Shown one piece after another: positions 1 through 7,759 of a DNA stretch of 34,595 bases. The translations under genes and the position numbers were made by a program. The DNA is from Syntrophaceae bacterium UBA2188. GTDB taxonomy: Bacteria; Desulfobacterota; BSN033; UBA1163. The stretch's first letter is position 1, and every line of letters starts with the position of its first letter. The stretch spans positions 10,239 to 44,833 of the forward strand of contig DCVM01000116.1 in NCBI GenBank assembly GCA_002327985.1, read 5' to 3'. Under the pieces are notes generated by a model, which worked only from the letters and a program-made list of their open reading frames with translations, ran no database searches and had not been told where the DNA came from.

Positions 1-20
1 TGCTGCGGGGTAGTTCACTT
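1..20. repeat. Truncated copy of a dispersed palindromic repeat
   Basis: The first 20 bases are identical to 27195-27214, where they form the right arm and tail of a perfect palindrome (CCCCGCAGC, tt, GCTGCGGGG) followed by TAGTTCACTT. Here the left arm is cut off by the window edge. The element sits just beyond the metV stop codon, a typical place for REP-like elements. Two copies about 27 kb apart are seen directly; a larger genome-wide family is inference. Confidence 0.6.
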
Positions 21-33
21 CAACAAGATATAA

Positions 34-708
34 TCATTTTGCATACCTGGTCTTAAAGGCTTCCTGAATCAATGTTCCCCGAGTTTGATTTCGCCATTCC
101 CGTGCGGGTTTTACTTTGAGAATGTTTTCCAATCTATTTTGTTCTTTCAATCGTTTGTAAATCTCAAACCAGGCGCAAGGAGTATCCTTGCTCACTTCAC
201 AGTTACCTTCTCGGGAGGTTCCCCCGCATGGGCCGTTGAAAAGACTTTTTGCACATCGTGTTAAAGGGCAGACCCCCGCTGTCTCTCCGAGGACACATTC
301 CCGACAGGTCCGGCAATTTTCTTCAAACCATCCGAGATCTCGGTCCACTCCCACAAAAACAGTATTTAAGGCGGGAAACACAGGCTTGTTAGGATACCGG
401 TCCGCCACAAACTGAACACCGGCCCCACACGCCATCGAAAGAATGGCCTCATAGGGTTTAACGATTTGATCCAGTTCCTTGAAAAAATCTGCATTGCACT
501 GTCGTTCAATGGTAAAGGCATCGATCTGGATCGATGCCTTTTCTTGTGCCCATGCATTTTTAAGTTCTTCATTCAGTAGACCGACCTCCCTCTGACCGCC
601 GGCCATGCAAATGGAGGTGCATCCTCCACAGCCCACATTCAGTACTTTTTTAAAGCCCTTTGTCATTTCTTTGATCTCGTCAAAAGGTTTTCTCTCCGCG
701 ACAATCAT
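34..708 (-). CDS. metV: MetV, zinc/iron-sulfur partner of methylene-THF reductase
   Basis: This 224-residue protein belongs to the MetV family (the methylenetetrahydrofolate reductase C-terminal-like, Cys-rich partner), which is needed by MetF in many acetogens and other anaerobes. An N-terminal C27-x2-C30-x3-C34 motif is followed by a Cys-rich C-terminal third with CRTCREC, CPLTRC, GPCGG and CEVSKDTPC, consistent with metal sites. The start has a good Shine-Dalgarno site (GGAGGG, 5 bases upstream). It is the last gene of a minus-strand operon that begins with metF, but unusually three electron-transfer genes lie between metF and metV. It acts in the cytoplasm in the methyl branch. The family call is confident; which cofactor the cysteines bind cannot be told from sequence. 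Confidence 0.88.
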   Translation of the reverse strand: MIVAERKPFDEIKEMTKGFKKVLNVGCGGCTSICMAGGQREVGLLNEELKNAWAQEKASIQIDAFTIERQCNADFFKELDQIVKPYEAILSMACGAGVQFVADRYPNKPVFPALNTVFVGVDRDLGWFEENCRTCRECVLGETAGVCPLTRCAKSLFNGPCGGTSREGNCEVSKDTPCAWFEIYKRLKEQNRLENILKVKPAREWRNQTRGTLIQEAFKTRYAK

Positions 709-751
709 TTCTCCCTCCAGTTACGCTAATCTTGTTTGGTAATCTGCGTCA

Positions 752-1153
752 TTATTTTTTTACATGGCATTGTCCGCAATATCGTGGACCAGTCTTTTTC
801 CTTTCTTTCTGGAACTTTGTATGGCAGCCGATACATTGGTCATGGAACGCCTGTTTCAACCCGATCCGAAACTTTGGGCCATGGCAGGTGGAACAACGGA
901 TACCTTGATTTCCCTCCTCGAGAGTGCTCTCATCCAGAACGTTTTTCCCGTTTTCATAAATATGATGACAGTCCTTACAGGATAATCCCGCTTCGACATG
1001 GCGGTTGTGATGAAGGGTCACTCCCGATCGTTTACTTTTTCCAAAGGTTTTCAGAGGATCGAATACAATGTTGTCCGGTTGGGCGCCGAGAGGGGATGCA
1101 GCAAAGACCCATAAGGCAGCGACCATGATGGTTAACAGCTTATAGCTATTCAT
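752..1153 (-). CDS. Periplasmic tetraheme cytochrome c (class III / c7-like)
   Basis: The protein is 133 residues from the ATG chosen here; a longer frame starts with TTG at 1189 but lacks a better ribosome site. A signal peptide (MNSYKLLTIM...FAASPLGAQ) is followed by four CxxCH heme motifs at C59-H63, C87-H91, C107-H111 and C126-H130, with extra histidines (49, 50, 52, 64, 104) for bis-His ligation. Size and motifs fit small class III-type multiheme cytochromes that carry low-potential electrons in the periplasm. It lies between an HdrC-like gene and metV, so it probably exchanges electrons with the membrane cytochrome b of the same operon. Direct contact with MetFV is unlikely across the membrane. 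The heme count is read directly; the partner is inferred. Confidence 0.88.
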   Translation of the reverse strand: MNSYKLLTIMVAALWVFAASPLGAQPDNIVFDPLKTFGKSKRSGVTLHHNRHVEAGLSCKDCHHIYENGKNVLDESTLEEGNQGIRCSTCHGPKFRIGLKQAFHDQCIGCHTKFQKERKKTGPRYCGQCHVKK

Positions 1154-1196
1154 CTTTATACCCTTTCTTCTTGAGAGACAGATGTCCAATTCAGAA

Positions 1197-1598
1197 TCAT
1201 AACCAACTCTCCGATGAAGTCTCGTCCAGTTGAGGATAAACCTCTTGCGATCGACAGATATTTCGGGTAAAGGTGATCATGCTGGGGATGGGGACCCCGA
1301 TCGGACAATAGCATCGGCCACATAACACACAATTTCTCCAGACCATCCCCTTAATTTTCATCAGAAACTTCCGATCCACCTTGCCTCGTTTCCGATACAA
1401 TTTCCCCAGGGAATGGATGACCTTATAGGAGGGCATATATTGGGGGTCCTTGTTGTGGGCCATATATAAAAAACAACTCTCCGCACAAATACTGCAATGG
1501 GCACAATGGGATAAAAACCGTTTCATGGTGCCCTTTCTCTGATTGAGCATTTCTTTGATCTTTTCTGTATCGACGGACTTGGTTTCCTGATGAGCCAT
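1197..1598 (-). CDS. HdrC/QmoC-like [4Fe-4S] electron-transfer protein
   Basis: A 133-residue cytoplasmic iron-sulfur protein. The ATG at 1598 is preferred over an upstream TTG at 1628 because GGGAG lies 6 bases before it. Cluster 1 ligands are C32-x2-C35-x2-C38-x3-C42. The second motif reads C90-x2-C93-x2-C96-x-C98-P, with the fourth Cys two residues nearer than in the usual CxxCxxCxxxCP. The arrangement recalls HdrC and the iron-sulfur half of QmoC, which pass electrons between soluble flavo/iron-sulfur enzymes and a membrane cytochrome b. The next gene upstream encodes just such a cytochrome, so the two together resemble a split QmoC or HdrCE pair. Its place in a metF-metV operon suggests that it links methylene-THF reductase to the membrane. 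Confidence 0.8.
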   Translation of the reverse strand: MAHQETKSVDTEKIKEMLNQRKGTMKRFLSHCAHCSICAESCFLYMAHNKDPQYMPSYKVIHSLGKLYRKRGKVDRKFLMKIKGMVWRNCVLCGRCYCPIGVPIPSMITFTRNICRSQEVYPQLDETSSESWL

Positions 1599-1628
1599 TT
1601 TGATCTCCCTGCCACAAAATAGTTTCAA

Positions 1629-2294
1629 TTACCAGGTACGACTCCCCCGGACAAAACTGTATTCACTTCCGATGAGAAAACGGTATAGGAAAAAGAAGAG
1701 CATGTGCCCCAGTTTCGTAAAGGGGATCGTGATGAGCATCAGTTGTCCTGAAAGGATATGGAGAAGAATGACTATCTCATAATCGAACCACTGATGGTAA
1801 GCCAGAAATCCTGTCAGGAAAGGAGCAAGTGCTATGAGGAGAACGATATAATCGTACACCGATGAGATGGCCCTGACCCGGGCAAGAAAAAGTCGGCGCC
1901 CCAGAAAATAGACTCCACAGATCAACACAATCAGGGTGAGTAGATCGGATAGAGATTCAGGAAAACTGAAAAGCCTAACCCCCCAGGATTGGTCGAGAAG
2001 GATATTGTGCCCCAGGAGGAAGAGGGGAGTGGCGATCAGACAGATATGGAATACAACCGTGATGAAGGTTAAGGCAGGATCCGTTTTCCAGAGGTTTCCA
2101 TTGAGGGAGCGCAACCCTTCAAGGATCCGTTGTTGGGTCGTCATCTTCTCACGTTTTATTTCTATGGATGAAGGAGGGACACACCATTCTTTTTTCTTGG
2201 TCAATTTAAAAAACTGAATTCCCTGATAGACCAGTCCCAGGATAAATACAATAAAAGCAATCGATATTAGGTGTCCCTGAACAAAATTGAGCAT
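1629..2294 (-). CDS. NarI/HdrE/QmoC-like membrane cytochrome b subunit
   Basis: This 221-residue protein has about five hydrophobic segments (roughly residues 9-29, 74-99, 115-137, 148-170 and 174-209) and a hydrophilic loop at about 30-70. Histidines lie inside or next to helices (VVFHICL, GHNILL, LLHILSG, KLGHMLF), as in the NarI/DsrM/HdrE family that binds b-type heme and exchanges electrons with menaquinone. Length and the five-helix layout match NarI-type subunits. It lies directly upstream of the HdrC-like gene in transcription order and downstream of metF. A quinone-reactive membrane anchor for the reductase is the natural reading. Heme number and quinone site cannot be proved from sequence. 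Confidence 0.8.
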   Translation of the reverse strand: MLNFVQGHLISIAFIVFILGLVYQGIQFFKLTKKKEWCVPPSSIEIKREKMTTQQRILEGLRSLNGNLWKTDPALTFITVVFHICLIATPLFLLGHNILLDQSWGVRLFSFPESLSDLLTLIVLICGVYFLGRRLFLARVRAISSVYDYIVLLIALAPFLTGFLAYHQWFDYEIVILLHILSGQLMLITIPFTKLGHMLFFFLYRFLIGSEYSFVRGSRTW

Positions 2295-2385
2295 GGGCCT
2301 CTCCTTATTTTGTCAATCAATCTCTTTGCTTTAGCTATCCCGGTCTAAACCCCAAGCCAAATTAAATAGATGGGATGGCCCCTGT

Positions 2386-3303
2386 TTAGACCTGGGGTCT
2401 GGGCACTAACTTTGCTCGTTCGGCGATTTCTGGCACCCTGTGTTCCCATTCAATCGCCATAAGATGGATTCCGTGAACTCCCTTCATTTCTTTCAACTCT
2501 TCGATCTGTTCAACACAGATTTTGATTCCTTCTTCGGCCGCCTTTTTAGCCTGGACAATTCGTTCGATGATCTCATCTGGTATGATGATTCCAGAGACAT
2601 TCTTCGCCATGTATCGCGCCATACCTCCAGATTTAAGAGGAGTGATACCGGCTAAGATATGGACCTTTTCTGTTAATCCCATATCATTGGCTTGTTTCAT
2701 CCACTCACGAAACATGTTCATGTCGTAGATGCACTGGGTCTGGATGAAATCGGCACCGGCAGACACTTTTTTCGCCAATCGGTGCACTCGCCATTCAAAG
2801 GGCTCTGCAAAGGGATTTGCGGCGGCACCGATGAATATCTGGGGCGCTCCATCAATCTCATCCCCATTCAGGAATTTCTTATCGTCTCGCATCCCTTTGA
2901 CCATGTTAATCAATTGGATAGAATCGATGTCGAAGACGCCTTTGGTCAGGGGGTGGTTTCCAAATTGTTGGTGGTCCCCTGAAAGACACAGCATATTTCG
3001 GATGCCATGGGCATAAGCCCCCAGGATATCGCTCTGCATGGCGATGCGGTTGCGATCCCGACATACCATCTGATAGTTGGGTTCCAAACCTTCCTGGATA
3101 GCGATTAACCCAGCGCCCCAACTCGACATGCGTACCACCGCGGTTTGGTTATCCGTGATATTCACGGCATCAACAATCCCTTTTAGGTAACTTGCCTTTT
3201 TTCTAACGGCTTCAACATTGGCTCCTTGAGGGGGACCGAGTTCCCCAGTGAAAGCGAAATGTCCAGCTTCAAGGGTTCTTTCAAGGCGGCTTCCTGATTT
3301 CAT
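2386..3303 (-). CDS. metF: Methylenetetrahydrofolate reductase
   Basis: A 305-residue flavoprotein of the MetF family, a TIM barrel that interconverts 5,10-methylene-THF and 5-methyl-THF using FAD. Recognisable segments are FTGELGPPQG near the N terminus, VNITDNQTAVVRMSS, LCLSGDHQ, a GAAANPF strand and AGADFIQTQCIYD, which fit folate and flavin binding in this family. It is the first gene of the minus-strand operon. The start has GGGAGG about 10 bases upstream and a clear promoter about 165 bases further back. With metV it supplies methyl-THF to AcsE at 21439-22326. The intervening cytochrome and iron-sulfur genes suggest an electron partner other than NAD(P)H. The family is certain; the electron donor is inferred. 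Confidence 0.95.
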   Translation of the reverse strand: MKSGSRLERTLEAGHFAFTGELGPPQGANVEAVRKKASYLKGIVDAVNITDNQTAVVRMSSWGAGLIAIQEGLEPNYQMVCRDRNRIAMQSDILGAYAHGIRNMLCLSGDHQQFGNHPLTKGVFDIDSIQLINMVKGMRDDKKFLNGDEIDGAPQIFIGAAANPFAEPFEWRVHRLAKKVSAGADFIQTQCIYDMNMFREWMKQANDMGLTEKVHILAGITPLKSGGMARYMAKNVSGIIIPDEIIERIVQAKKAAEEGIKICVEQIEELKEMKGVHGIHLMAIEWEHRVPEIAERAKLVPRPQV

Positions 3304-3760
3304 ATGGTCATGTCCTCCCTTACAATTCTTCTCGATCCACTATTCCTTGATCTACCACTCTTTCCCTTAGGATAATGCCCCCTCTTTCATTATAAAATGG
3401 AGGGATTCGGGATTCAAAAAAGGTTCCGGCTAAATATACAGAACCATGAGAAATTATTCACAAAAATTTGTAATTTATTTCACCTATTTTGTCAAGGAAA
3501 ATATCCTGAGTAGGCTAACCTATTAAATTATAATACAAATTCGATACGGTCAGGGGGAAGGTTTAAGGGTGGTTTTTGCCGGGTTTAAAAAGCAACAAAT
3601 TAGGGGAAAGACAACCCTTCGGAAACCGTTTTGAAAGCGAGGAAATTAATAATCCTAATTGATTCCGATTTAAATATAACTGGATATTAGCCTGAGTCGG
3701 GAATTGTTAAGAAAGGGCCTGCCCCATCAAATCGTTTTTTAGTCCAAAGTCCCCCTAAAC
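3304..3760. other. Intergenic region between metF and the HD gene
   Basis: These 457 bases hold no convincing gene. They contain the metF promoter and its AT-rich leader. Near the right end a hairpin (TCCCCCT, 8-base loop, AGGGGGA, 3750-3771) overlaps the stop codon of the HD-family gene but has no T-run after it on the minus strand. I see no cobalamin or tetrahydrofolate riboswitch. Confidence 0.5.
3467..3495 (-). promoter_or_regulatory. Promoter for the metF-metV operon
   Basis: On the minus strand a perfect -35 box TTGACA (3490-3495) is followed by a 17-base spacer and TACAAA (3467-3472, 4 of 6 matches to TATAAT). The predicted transcript has a leader of about 155 bases before metF. The bases around the -35 box, ATTTTCCTTGACAAAA, are identical to those before fhs at 26296-26301. 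Confidence 0.6.
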
Positions 3761-4489
3761 TTAGAGGGGGAGTTCTCTCGCCATTCTTGTTCCCGTAACG
3801 GTTCTGAAGTATTTTTCAATCGTTTCTTCTACTTTTTTTGGATCCTTGAAGAATCCATTCTCTTGCATGTTAACCAGCCAATCGGCCTCATAGAGAATCT
3901 GAAAATTGAGTGTCTCTTTTGCTCGAGGATGATGGTGGTGGCCGATGATATCGCAGATCTCATAAACAATTCCCCTCTGGACATTCAATTTCATTAAAAT
4001 ATCTTCTGCGATTGTTTTACCTTCTTTTTCTTGGTACTCAGGTGAAGCACCTCCGTATTTCTTTTCAGCCTCCTTGATCCCAATTTCATGGAGATAGGCA
4101 GCCCCAAGAACTACAAGGGGATGACCGCCTTCTATCTTCAGGATTTCTTCTGCATATTGGGCCACCTTGGACGCATGATTCACACGGTCCATATCTTGTC
4201 CAAAATACTTTCTCATTTCATAAGCGATCCTCTCCCTCAACCGATTATTCTTTTCTTCCTTCGTCTTTGCCTTCATTTCTTCTGGTAATCCCTCGATGCA
4301 ACTATCTCCATAGGGACACCACTCAGCACATCCAAAGTCGATCTTTGGATTGACGATTACATGACCACACCGGCACTTTCTCTTCGCATCAAACTTAAAA
4401 AATTCCACTCCATAACCACATTTGGGACACGAAATTTCAAACACATCATCCGGTTTCCAGAACATCGGATCTTGGCCAGGGCATCTCAT
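3761..4489 (-). CDS. HD-superfamily protein with N-terminal zinc-binding segment
   Basis: 242 residues. The N-terminal 70 residues are Cys-rich: C21-x2-C24 with C39-x-C41 looks like a zinc ribbon, and C54, C58 and C64 could form another metal site. Residues 85-230 match an HD-type phosphohydrolase fold: NHASKVAQYAEEIL (H105), AAYLHEIGI (H134-E135), IIGHHHH (184-187) and EADWLVNM (D203). The namesake HD pair reads HE here, so catalysis may be altered, although the other metal ligands look intact. It is transcribed away from acsV, with a palindromic site between the two. Substrate and role are unknown; a regulatory or nucleotide-related job beside the C1 genes is only a guess. Confidence 0.7.
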   Translation of the reverse strand: MRCPGQDPMFWKPDDVFEISCPKCGYGVEFFKFDAKRKCRCGHVIVNPKIDFGCAEWCPYGDSCIEGLPEEMKAKTKEEKNNRLRERIAYEMRKYFGQDMDRVNHASKVAQYAEEILKIEGGHPLVVLGAAYLHEIGIKEAEKKYGGASPEYQEKEGKTIAEDILMKLNVQRGIVYEICDIIGHHHHPRAKETLNFQILYEADWLVNMQENGFFKDPKKVEETIEKYFRTVTGTRMARELPL

Positions 4490-4549
4490 CTTTTTTGACC
4501 CTCCTCAGCGTATTTTAATTTAATAATAATTATTCCTTCAAAAATTTGC

Positions 4550-4565
4550 TTTGACTTAGGTCAAA
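4550..4565. promoter_or_regulatory. Palindromic operator candidate (CRP/FNR-type spacing)
   Basis: TTTGAC-TTAG-GTCAAA is a perfect 6+4+6 palindrome in the divergent region between the HD-family gene and acsV. Half-site size and a 4-base centre fit a CRP/FNR-family dimer site. I recall HcpR-type sites of similar form in sulfate reducers but cannot check it here. It is about 60 bases upstream of the HD gene and about 80 bases before the acsV promoter. Confidence 0.4.
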
Positions 4566-4642
4566 TTTTAAAAAAAACAGTAGCCAACAAACCCTTGAAC
4601 TTTCAAACCCTTGAATCCTTGAGCCCTTGATCACTGGAAAGA

Positions 4643-4671
4643 TTGAATAGTCTTTTCTAACGTGTTATGGT
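4643..4671 (+). promoter_or_regulatory. Putative acsV promoter
   Basis: TTGAAT (4643-4648), a 17-base spacer, then TATGGT (4666-4671, 4 of 6 matches), ending 34 bases before the acsV start. The Shine-Dalgarno GGAAAGAAGG-like stretch follows. The match is moderate. Confidence 0.4.
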
Positions 4672-4705
4672 AAAAAAATCCAAACCATAAAAGGAAAGAA
4701 GGCCG

Positions 4706-6655
4706 ATGAAAAAGCATCGAGTAACATTTTTACCTGATACAAAAAAGGTAGAGGTCACCGAAGGGACGACTTTAATTGAGGCTGCGGAAAAGGCAGGGGT
4801 TTATCTTAATAGTCTTTGTGGTGGGGAGGGTGTTTGTGGCAAATGTCGCGTTCAGGTCATGAAGGAAAAGGTGAAGATTGATCAAAATTCCATCGCTTTT
4901 TTTACCAAAGACGAGATTGAAAAGGGTTATGTCCTTGCTTGTCAGACTCCTGTGAGAGAAAACATAGAGGTTTTAATCCCTCCGGAATCTCGCCTTGAGG
5001 AAGAACAAATATTAAAAGAATCCATTGAAAATCAACGGAAAACTTGGAGGGAAGGTTCCTCCATCCATTACAGCGAACCGGATTGGGTATCCCTTCACAA
5101 GAGGCCCAATGACCCCGCTTCTCTTTTTGAACCCTTGACAGCCAAAATATACTTGGAGCTTCCCAAGCCAAGCATCGACGATAATATTCCCGACTCCGCC
5201 CGTATCGTGAGAGAGCTTGGGAGAAGACTCAAATACCCTTCCTATGAGATGGCCTTGTCGTGTTTAAGGGACCTATTTATAAAGCTCCGGCGTTCTGATT
5301 GGAAAGTCACCGTAACGCTTTTGAGACACAACGATGTCGGACAAATCATTCAAATTGAAGAGGGCCATACCGCGGATAGAAATTTTGGAGTAGCCGCAGA
5401 TATAGGAACCACCACAGTGGTCGCCCAGTTGGTAGATCTTAAAACGGGGAGAGTGGTAGGGGTGGAAGGCAATCACAATCTTCAGGCGCGCTATGGAGAA
5501 GATGTTTTATCACGGATCGCTTATGTCTGCGGTAAGGGTTCCCTGGATCATCTCCAAAAGGCAGTCATAGAAAACATCAATGTATTGATTCAGGCCTTGG
5601 CCAGAGAGAAGGGGGTCAACGTTGAAGAAATCACCTGTATCGTGGCTGCGGGAAATACGACGATGAGCCATATTCTTCTGGGATTGATGCCCTGTTCCAT
5701 CAGAGAGGACCCTTATGTTCCTACAGTGGATCTCTACCCACCTATCCTGGGGAAAGAGATAGGCATTACCATCCATCCTCAAGGAATCCTCCATGTCCTG
5801 CCAAGCATTGCAAGCTATATCGGCGGCGATACGGTGGCAGGGGTTCTGGCCTGCCATATGGCGGATAGACCGGAGACGACCTGTCTGATTGATATTGGAA
5901 CCAATGGAGAGATTGTCGTTGGAAACAATGAGTGGCTGCTTTCCTGCTCTGCCTCCGCCGGTCCTGCCTTTGAGGGGGGAGATACGAAATGGGGAATGCG
6001 GGCGACAAGAGGGGCTATACAAAAAGTTGAATTCGATGATGGCCGAGTCCTCTACGAAACGATAGGAAAAGTCAAACCAAGAGGAATCTGCGGCTCTGGA
6101 CTGATTGACCTCATTTATGGGTTGGCCAAAACTAAAAGATTAGAAATAGATGCCAAATTTCCCTCTTCCCTCAAAGAGAAACGACTCATCCAAGGGGAGA
6201 GCGGGTTGGAATACATTGTGGCCTTCCCTGAGGAAACAGAGAAAGGAGAGGCCTTGACCATCGCTCAAACGGATATCGATAATATCATGCGGTCCAAGGC
6301 CGCGATATTTGCCGCCATTAAATCGTTAATCGATTATGCAGGGCTCAGATTTGACCAGCTTGACAAGATTTATGTTGCTGGAGGTTTTGGAAATTATCTC
6401 AATGTTGAAAAGGCAGTCGCCATTGGATTGCTTCCAGATATACCAAGGGAGAAGATCGAGTTTGTAGGCAATAGTTCCCTGATGGGAGCCCGGATGGTCC
6501 TTCTCTCTTATCACGTCTTTGAGAAGGCCGTTGGAATTTCCCAATCCATTACAAATATTGAACTTTCTAAATTTGCTCTCTTTGCCGATGAGTATATGGC
6601 ATCCCTCTACTTACCCCACATTGATCGGGAACGCCTTTTCCCTTCAGTAAAGTAG
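4706..6655 (+). CDS. acsV: Reductive activator of corrinoid iron-sulfur protein (RACo-like)
   Basis: 649 residues. The N-terminal ferredoxin domain carries [2Fe-2S] ligands C38-x5-C44-x2-C47 and C79. A linker follows, then an ASKHA-type ATPase region starting near ADIGTTTV (230-238), with further phosphate/adenosine motifs LIDIGTNGEIV and VAGGFGNY. This layout and length match RACo, which uses ATP hydrolysis to push an electron onto inactive Co(II) corrinoid and return it to Co(I). Its target here would be the CdhD/CdhE corrinoid protein encoded further right. It has its own plus-strand promoter, opposite to the main operon. RACo-like proteins also serve methylamine or methoxy-arene corrinoid proteins; the neighbourhood favours CFeSP. 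Confidence 0.88.
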   Translation: MKKHRVTFLPDTKKVEVTEGTTLIEAAEKAGVYLNSLCGGEGVCGKCRVQVMKEKVKIDQNSIAFFTKDEIEKGYVLACQTPVRENIEVLIPPESRLEEEQILKESIENQRKTWREGSSIHYSEPDWVSLHKRPNDPASLFEPLTAKIYLELPKPSIDDNIPDSARIVRELGRRLKYPSYEMALSCLRDLFIKLRRSDWKVTVTLLRHNDVGQIIQIEEGHTADRNFGVAADIGTTTVVAQLVDLKTGRVVGVEGNHNLQARYGEDVLSRIAYVCGKGSLDHLQKAVIENINVLIQALAREKGVNVEEITCIVAAGNTTMSHILLGLMPCSIREDPYVPTVDLYPPILGKEIGITIHPQGILHVLPSIASYIGGDTVAGVLACHMADRPETTCLIDIGTNGEIVVGNNEWLLSCSASAGPAFEGGDTKWGMRATRGAIQKVEFDDGRVLYETIGKVKPRGICGSGLIDLIYGLAKTKRLEIDAKFPSSLKEKRLIQGESGLEYIVAFPEETEKGEALTIAQTDIDNIMRSKAAIFAAIKSLIDYAGLRFDQLDKIYVAGGFGNYLNVEKAVAIGLLPDIPREKIEFVGNSSLMGARMVLLSYHVFEKAVGISQSITNIELSKFALFADEYMASLYLPHIDRERLFPSVK

Positions 6656-6679
6656 GGAACGCCTATAAGCGTTCCCTAC
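6652..6679. repeat. Palindromic repeat overlapping the acsV stop codon
   Basis: GTAGGGAACGC, a 6-base loop, and GCGTTCCCTAC make a perfect 11-bp hairpin whose first arm contains the TAG stop of acsV. No T-run follows, so it looks like a REP-type element or mRNA-stabilising hairpin rather than an intrinsic terminator. Confidence 0.55.
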
Positions 6680-6696
6680 GGAAAGGAAGACGAGAG

Positions 6697-7323
6697 ATGT
6701 TCACTCCAAAGGTTGAATTATTAGCGATTACCTCCAATGCAGAAAAACTAATCGAAGCGGCCGGCCGGACCTCCTACTTGTCGTTCGATAAACAGGGTGA
6801 GGGGACGGAGAAGCGTTTTATACGGATGCTCATTAAAAGTGGTCATCTCTCCGTCCTGGAGCATGCCTACGCAACGTTCAGGATCTCAGGAGCATCCAGG
6901 TCATTCACCCATCAGTTAGTGAGACATCGATTATGCTCTTTTATCCAACAATCGCAAAGATATGTGGATGAAAGGAATTTTAATTATATTGAACCTGATT
7001 CCATCAGAAACAACCCAGAGGCCCATTCTATTTTTGTTGATTTCATGGATCAAACAAAAGCAGCCTATCTCAAATTAAACAAATTAAAGATTAAAAAGGA
7101 AGATGCAAGGTATGTCTTACCCAATGCCGTTGAAAGTCAGATTGTGGTCAGTGCGAATTTCCGGGAGTGGCGCCATATCATCGACCTGAGAGGAAAACCC
7201 CAATCGCAATGGGAGATCAAAAAGGTGGCCATTGGAATTTTAAAGATATTGAAAAAACATGCACCAAATGTATTTGGGGATTTTGAGGTGGATGAAGAGA
7301 AAGAAATCATAAAAGAAGTTTAG
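6697..7323 (+). CDS. thyX: Flavin-dependent thymidylate synthase ThyX
   Basis: 208 residues with the ThyX signature RHRLCSFIQQSQRY (R76-H77-R78, seven residues, S86, ending Y89) and the conserved stretch SANFREWRHIIDLR. ThyX makes dTMP from dUMP using methylene-THF as carbon donor and FAD plus NADPH as reductant, regenerating THF directly. That suits an organism whose folate pool is largely devoted to C1 flux. It lies 41 bases after acsV, separated only by the palindrome at 6652-6679, and may be co-transcribed. Length is typical for the family and no key motif is missing. Confidence 0.95.
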   Translation: MFTPKVELLAITSNAEKLIEAAGRTSYLSFDKQGEGTEKRFIRMLIKSGHLSVLEHAYATFRISGASRSFTHQLVRHRLCSFIQQSQRYVDERNFNYIEPDSIRNNPEAHSIFVDFMDQTKAAYLKLNKLKIKKEDARYVLPNAVESQIVVSANFREWRHIIDLRGKPQSQWEIKKVAIGILKILKKHAPNVFGDFEVDEEKEIIKEV

Positions 7324-7497
7324 ATGTCATTCAAGAATTCATCCTTCACGTTCATTCTTCACAAACCAATCGATTGATTACCCGATGGAAATTCCCCACC
7401 AATTTGTTTGACAGAATCCCACATGAAGTGTAGGATTTTATGAAATTAAATTCTGCAATACAATAATCGTTATGTAAAATTGCATTTCATTATTGTT

Positions 7498-7543
7498 TTG
7501 AATACTACACCATTTATGCTATCATAAATTTAAAGAATGGTGT
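7498..7543 (+). promoter_or_regulatory. hicBA promoter with overlapping inverted-repeat operator
   Basis: TTGAAT (7498-7503), a 16-base spacer and TATCAT (7520-7525, 5 of 6 matches) form a promoter 37 bases before hicB. A perfect 8-bp inverted repeat, ACACCATT (7507-7514) and AATGGTGT (7536-7543), flanks the -10 box. That is where a HicB-type autorepressor would be expected to bind; the binding itself is inferred. Confidence 0.5.
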
Positions 7544-7561
7544 GGAATGTGAGGTGAGGAA

Positions 7562-7759
7562 ATGGAAACTAAATTAAAAATGGTTTATTGGAAAGGTGAA
7601 AAATTTTGGGTGGGTAAGCTTCTCGAATACCCTGATATAATGACCCAAGGTAAGACCCTGAAAGAACTTGAGGAAAATATGAAAGAAGCTTACATGCTTA
7701 TGACCATGGAAGATGTTCCGGAAGATCATAAAGTAAAAGAGCTCACCCTCGCAGTATGA
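7562..7759 (+). CDS. hicB: HicB-family antitoxin
   Basis: A 65-residue protein with the HicB N-terminal fold pattern: an alternating strand MVYWKGEKFWVGKLLEYPD followed by TQGKTLKELEENMKEAYMLM. HicB proteins bind and neutralise HicA and often repress their own promoter. The protein is short and has no obvious C-terminal DNA-binding domain, so repression would need the core fold or a partner. The stop overlaps the start of hicA (ATGA), as expected for a co-translated pair. GAGGTGAGG upstream is a good ribosome site. Confidence 0.8.
   Translation: METKLKMVYWKGEKFWVGKLLEYPDIMTQGKTLKELEENMKEAYMLMTMEDVPEDHKVKELTLAV

Noticed and set aside
3750..3771. Hairpin TCCCCCT/AGGGGGA as terminator of the HD gene
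   Set aside because: It overlaps the stop codon and no T-run follows on the transcribed strand.
4585..4635. CCTTGA repeated several times (iteron- or CRISPR-like)
   Set aside because: Short, irregular spacing and imperfect copies; no conserved repeat-spacer units, and no cas or rep gene is near.
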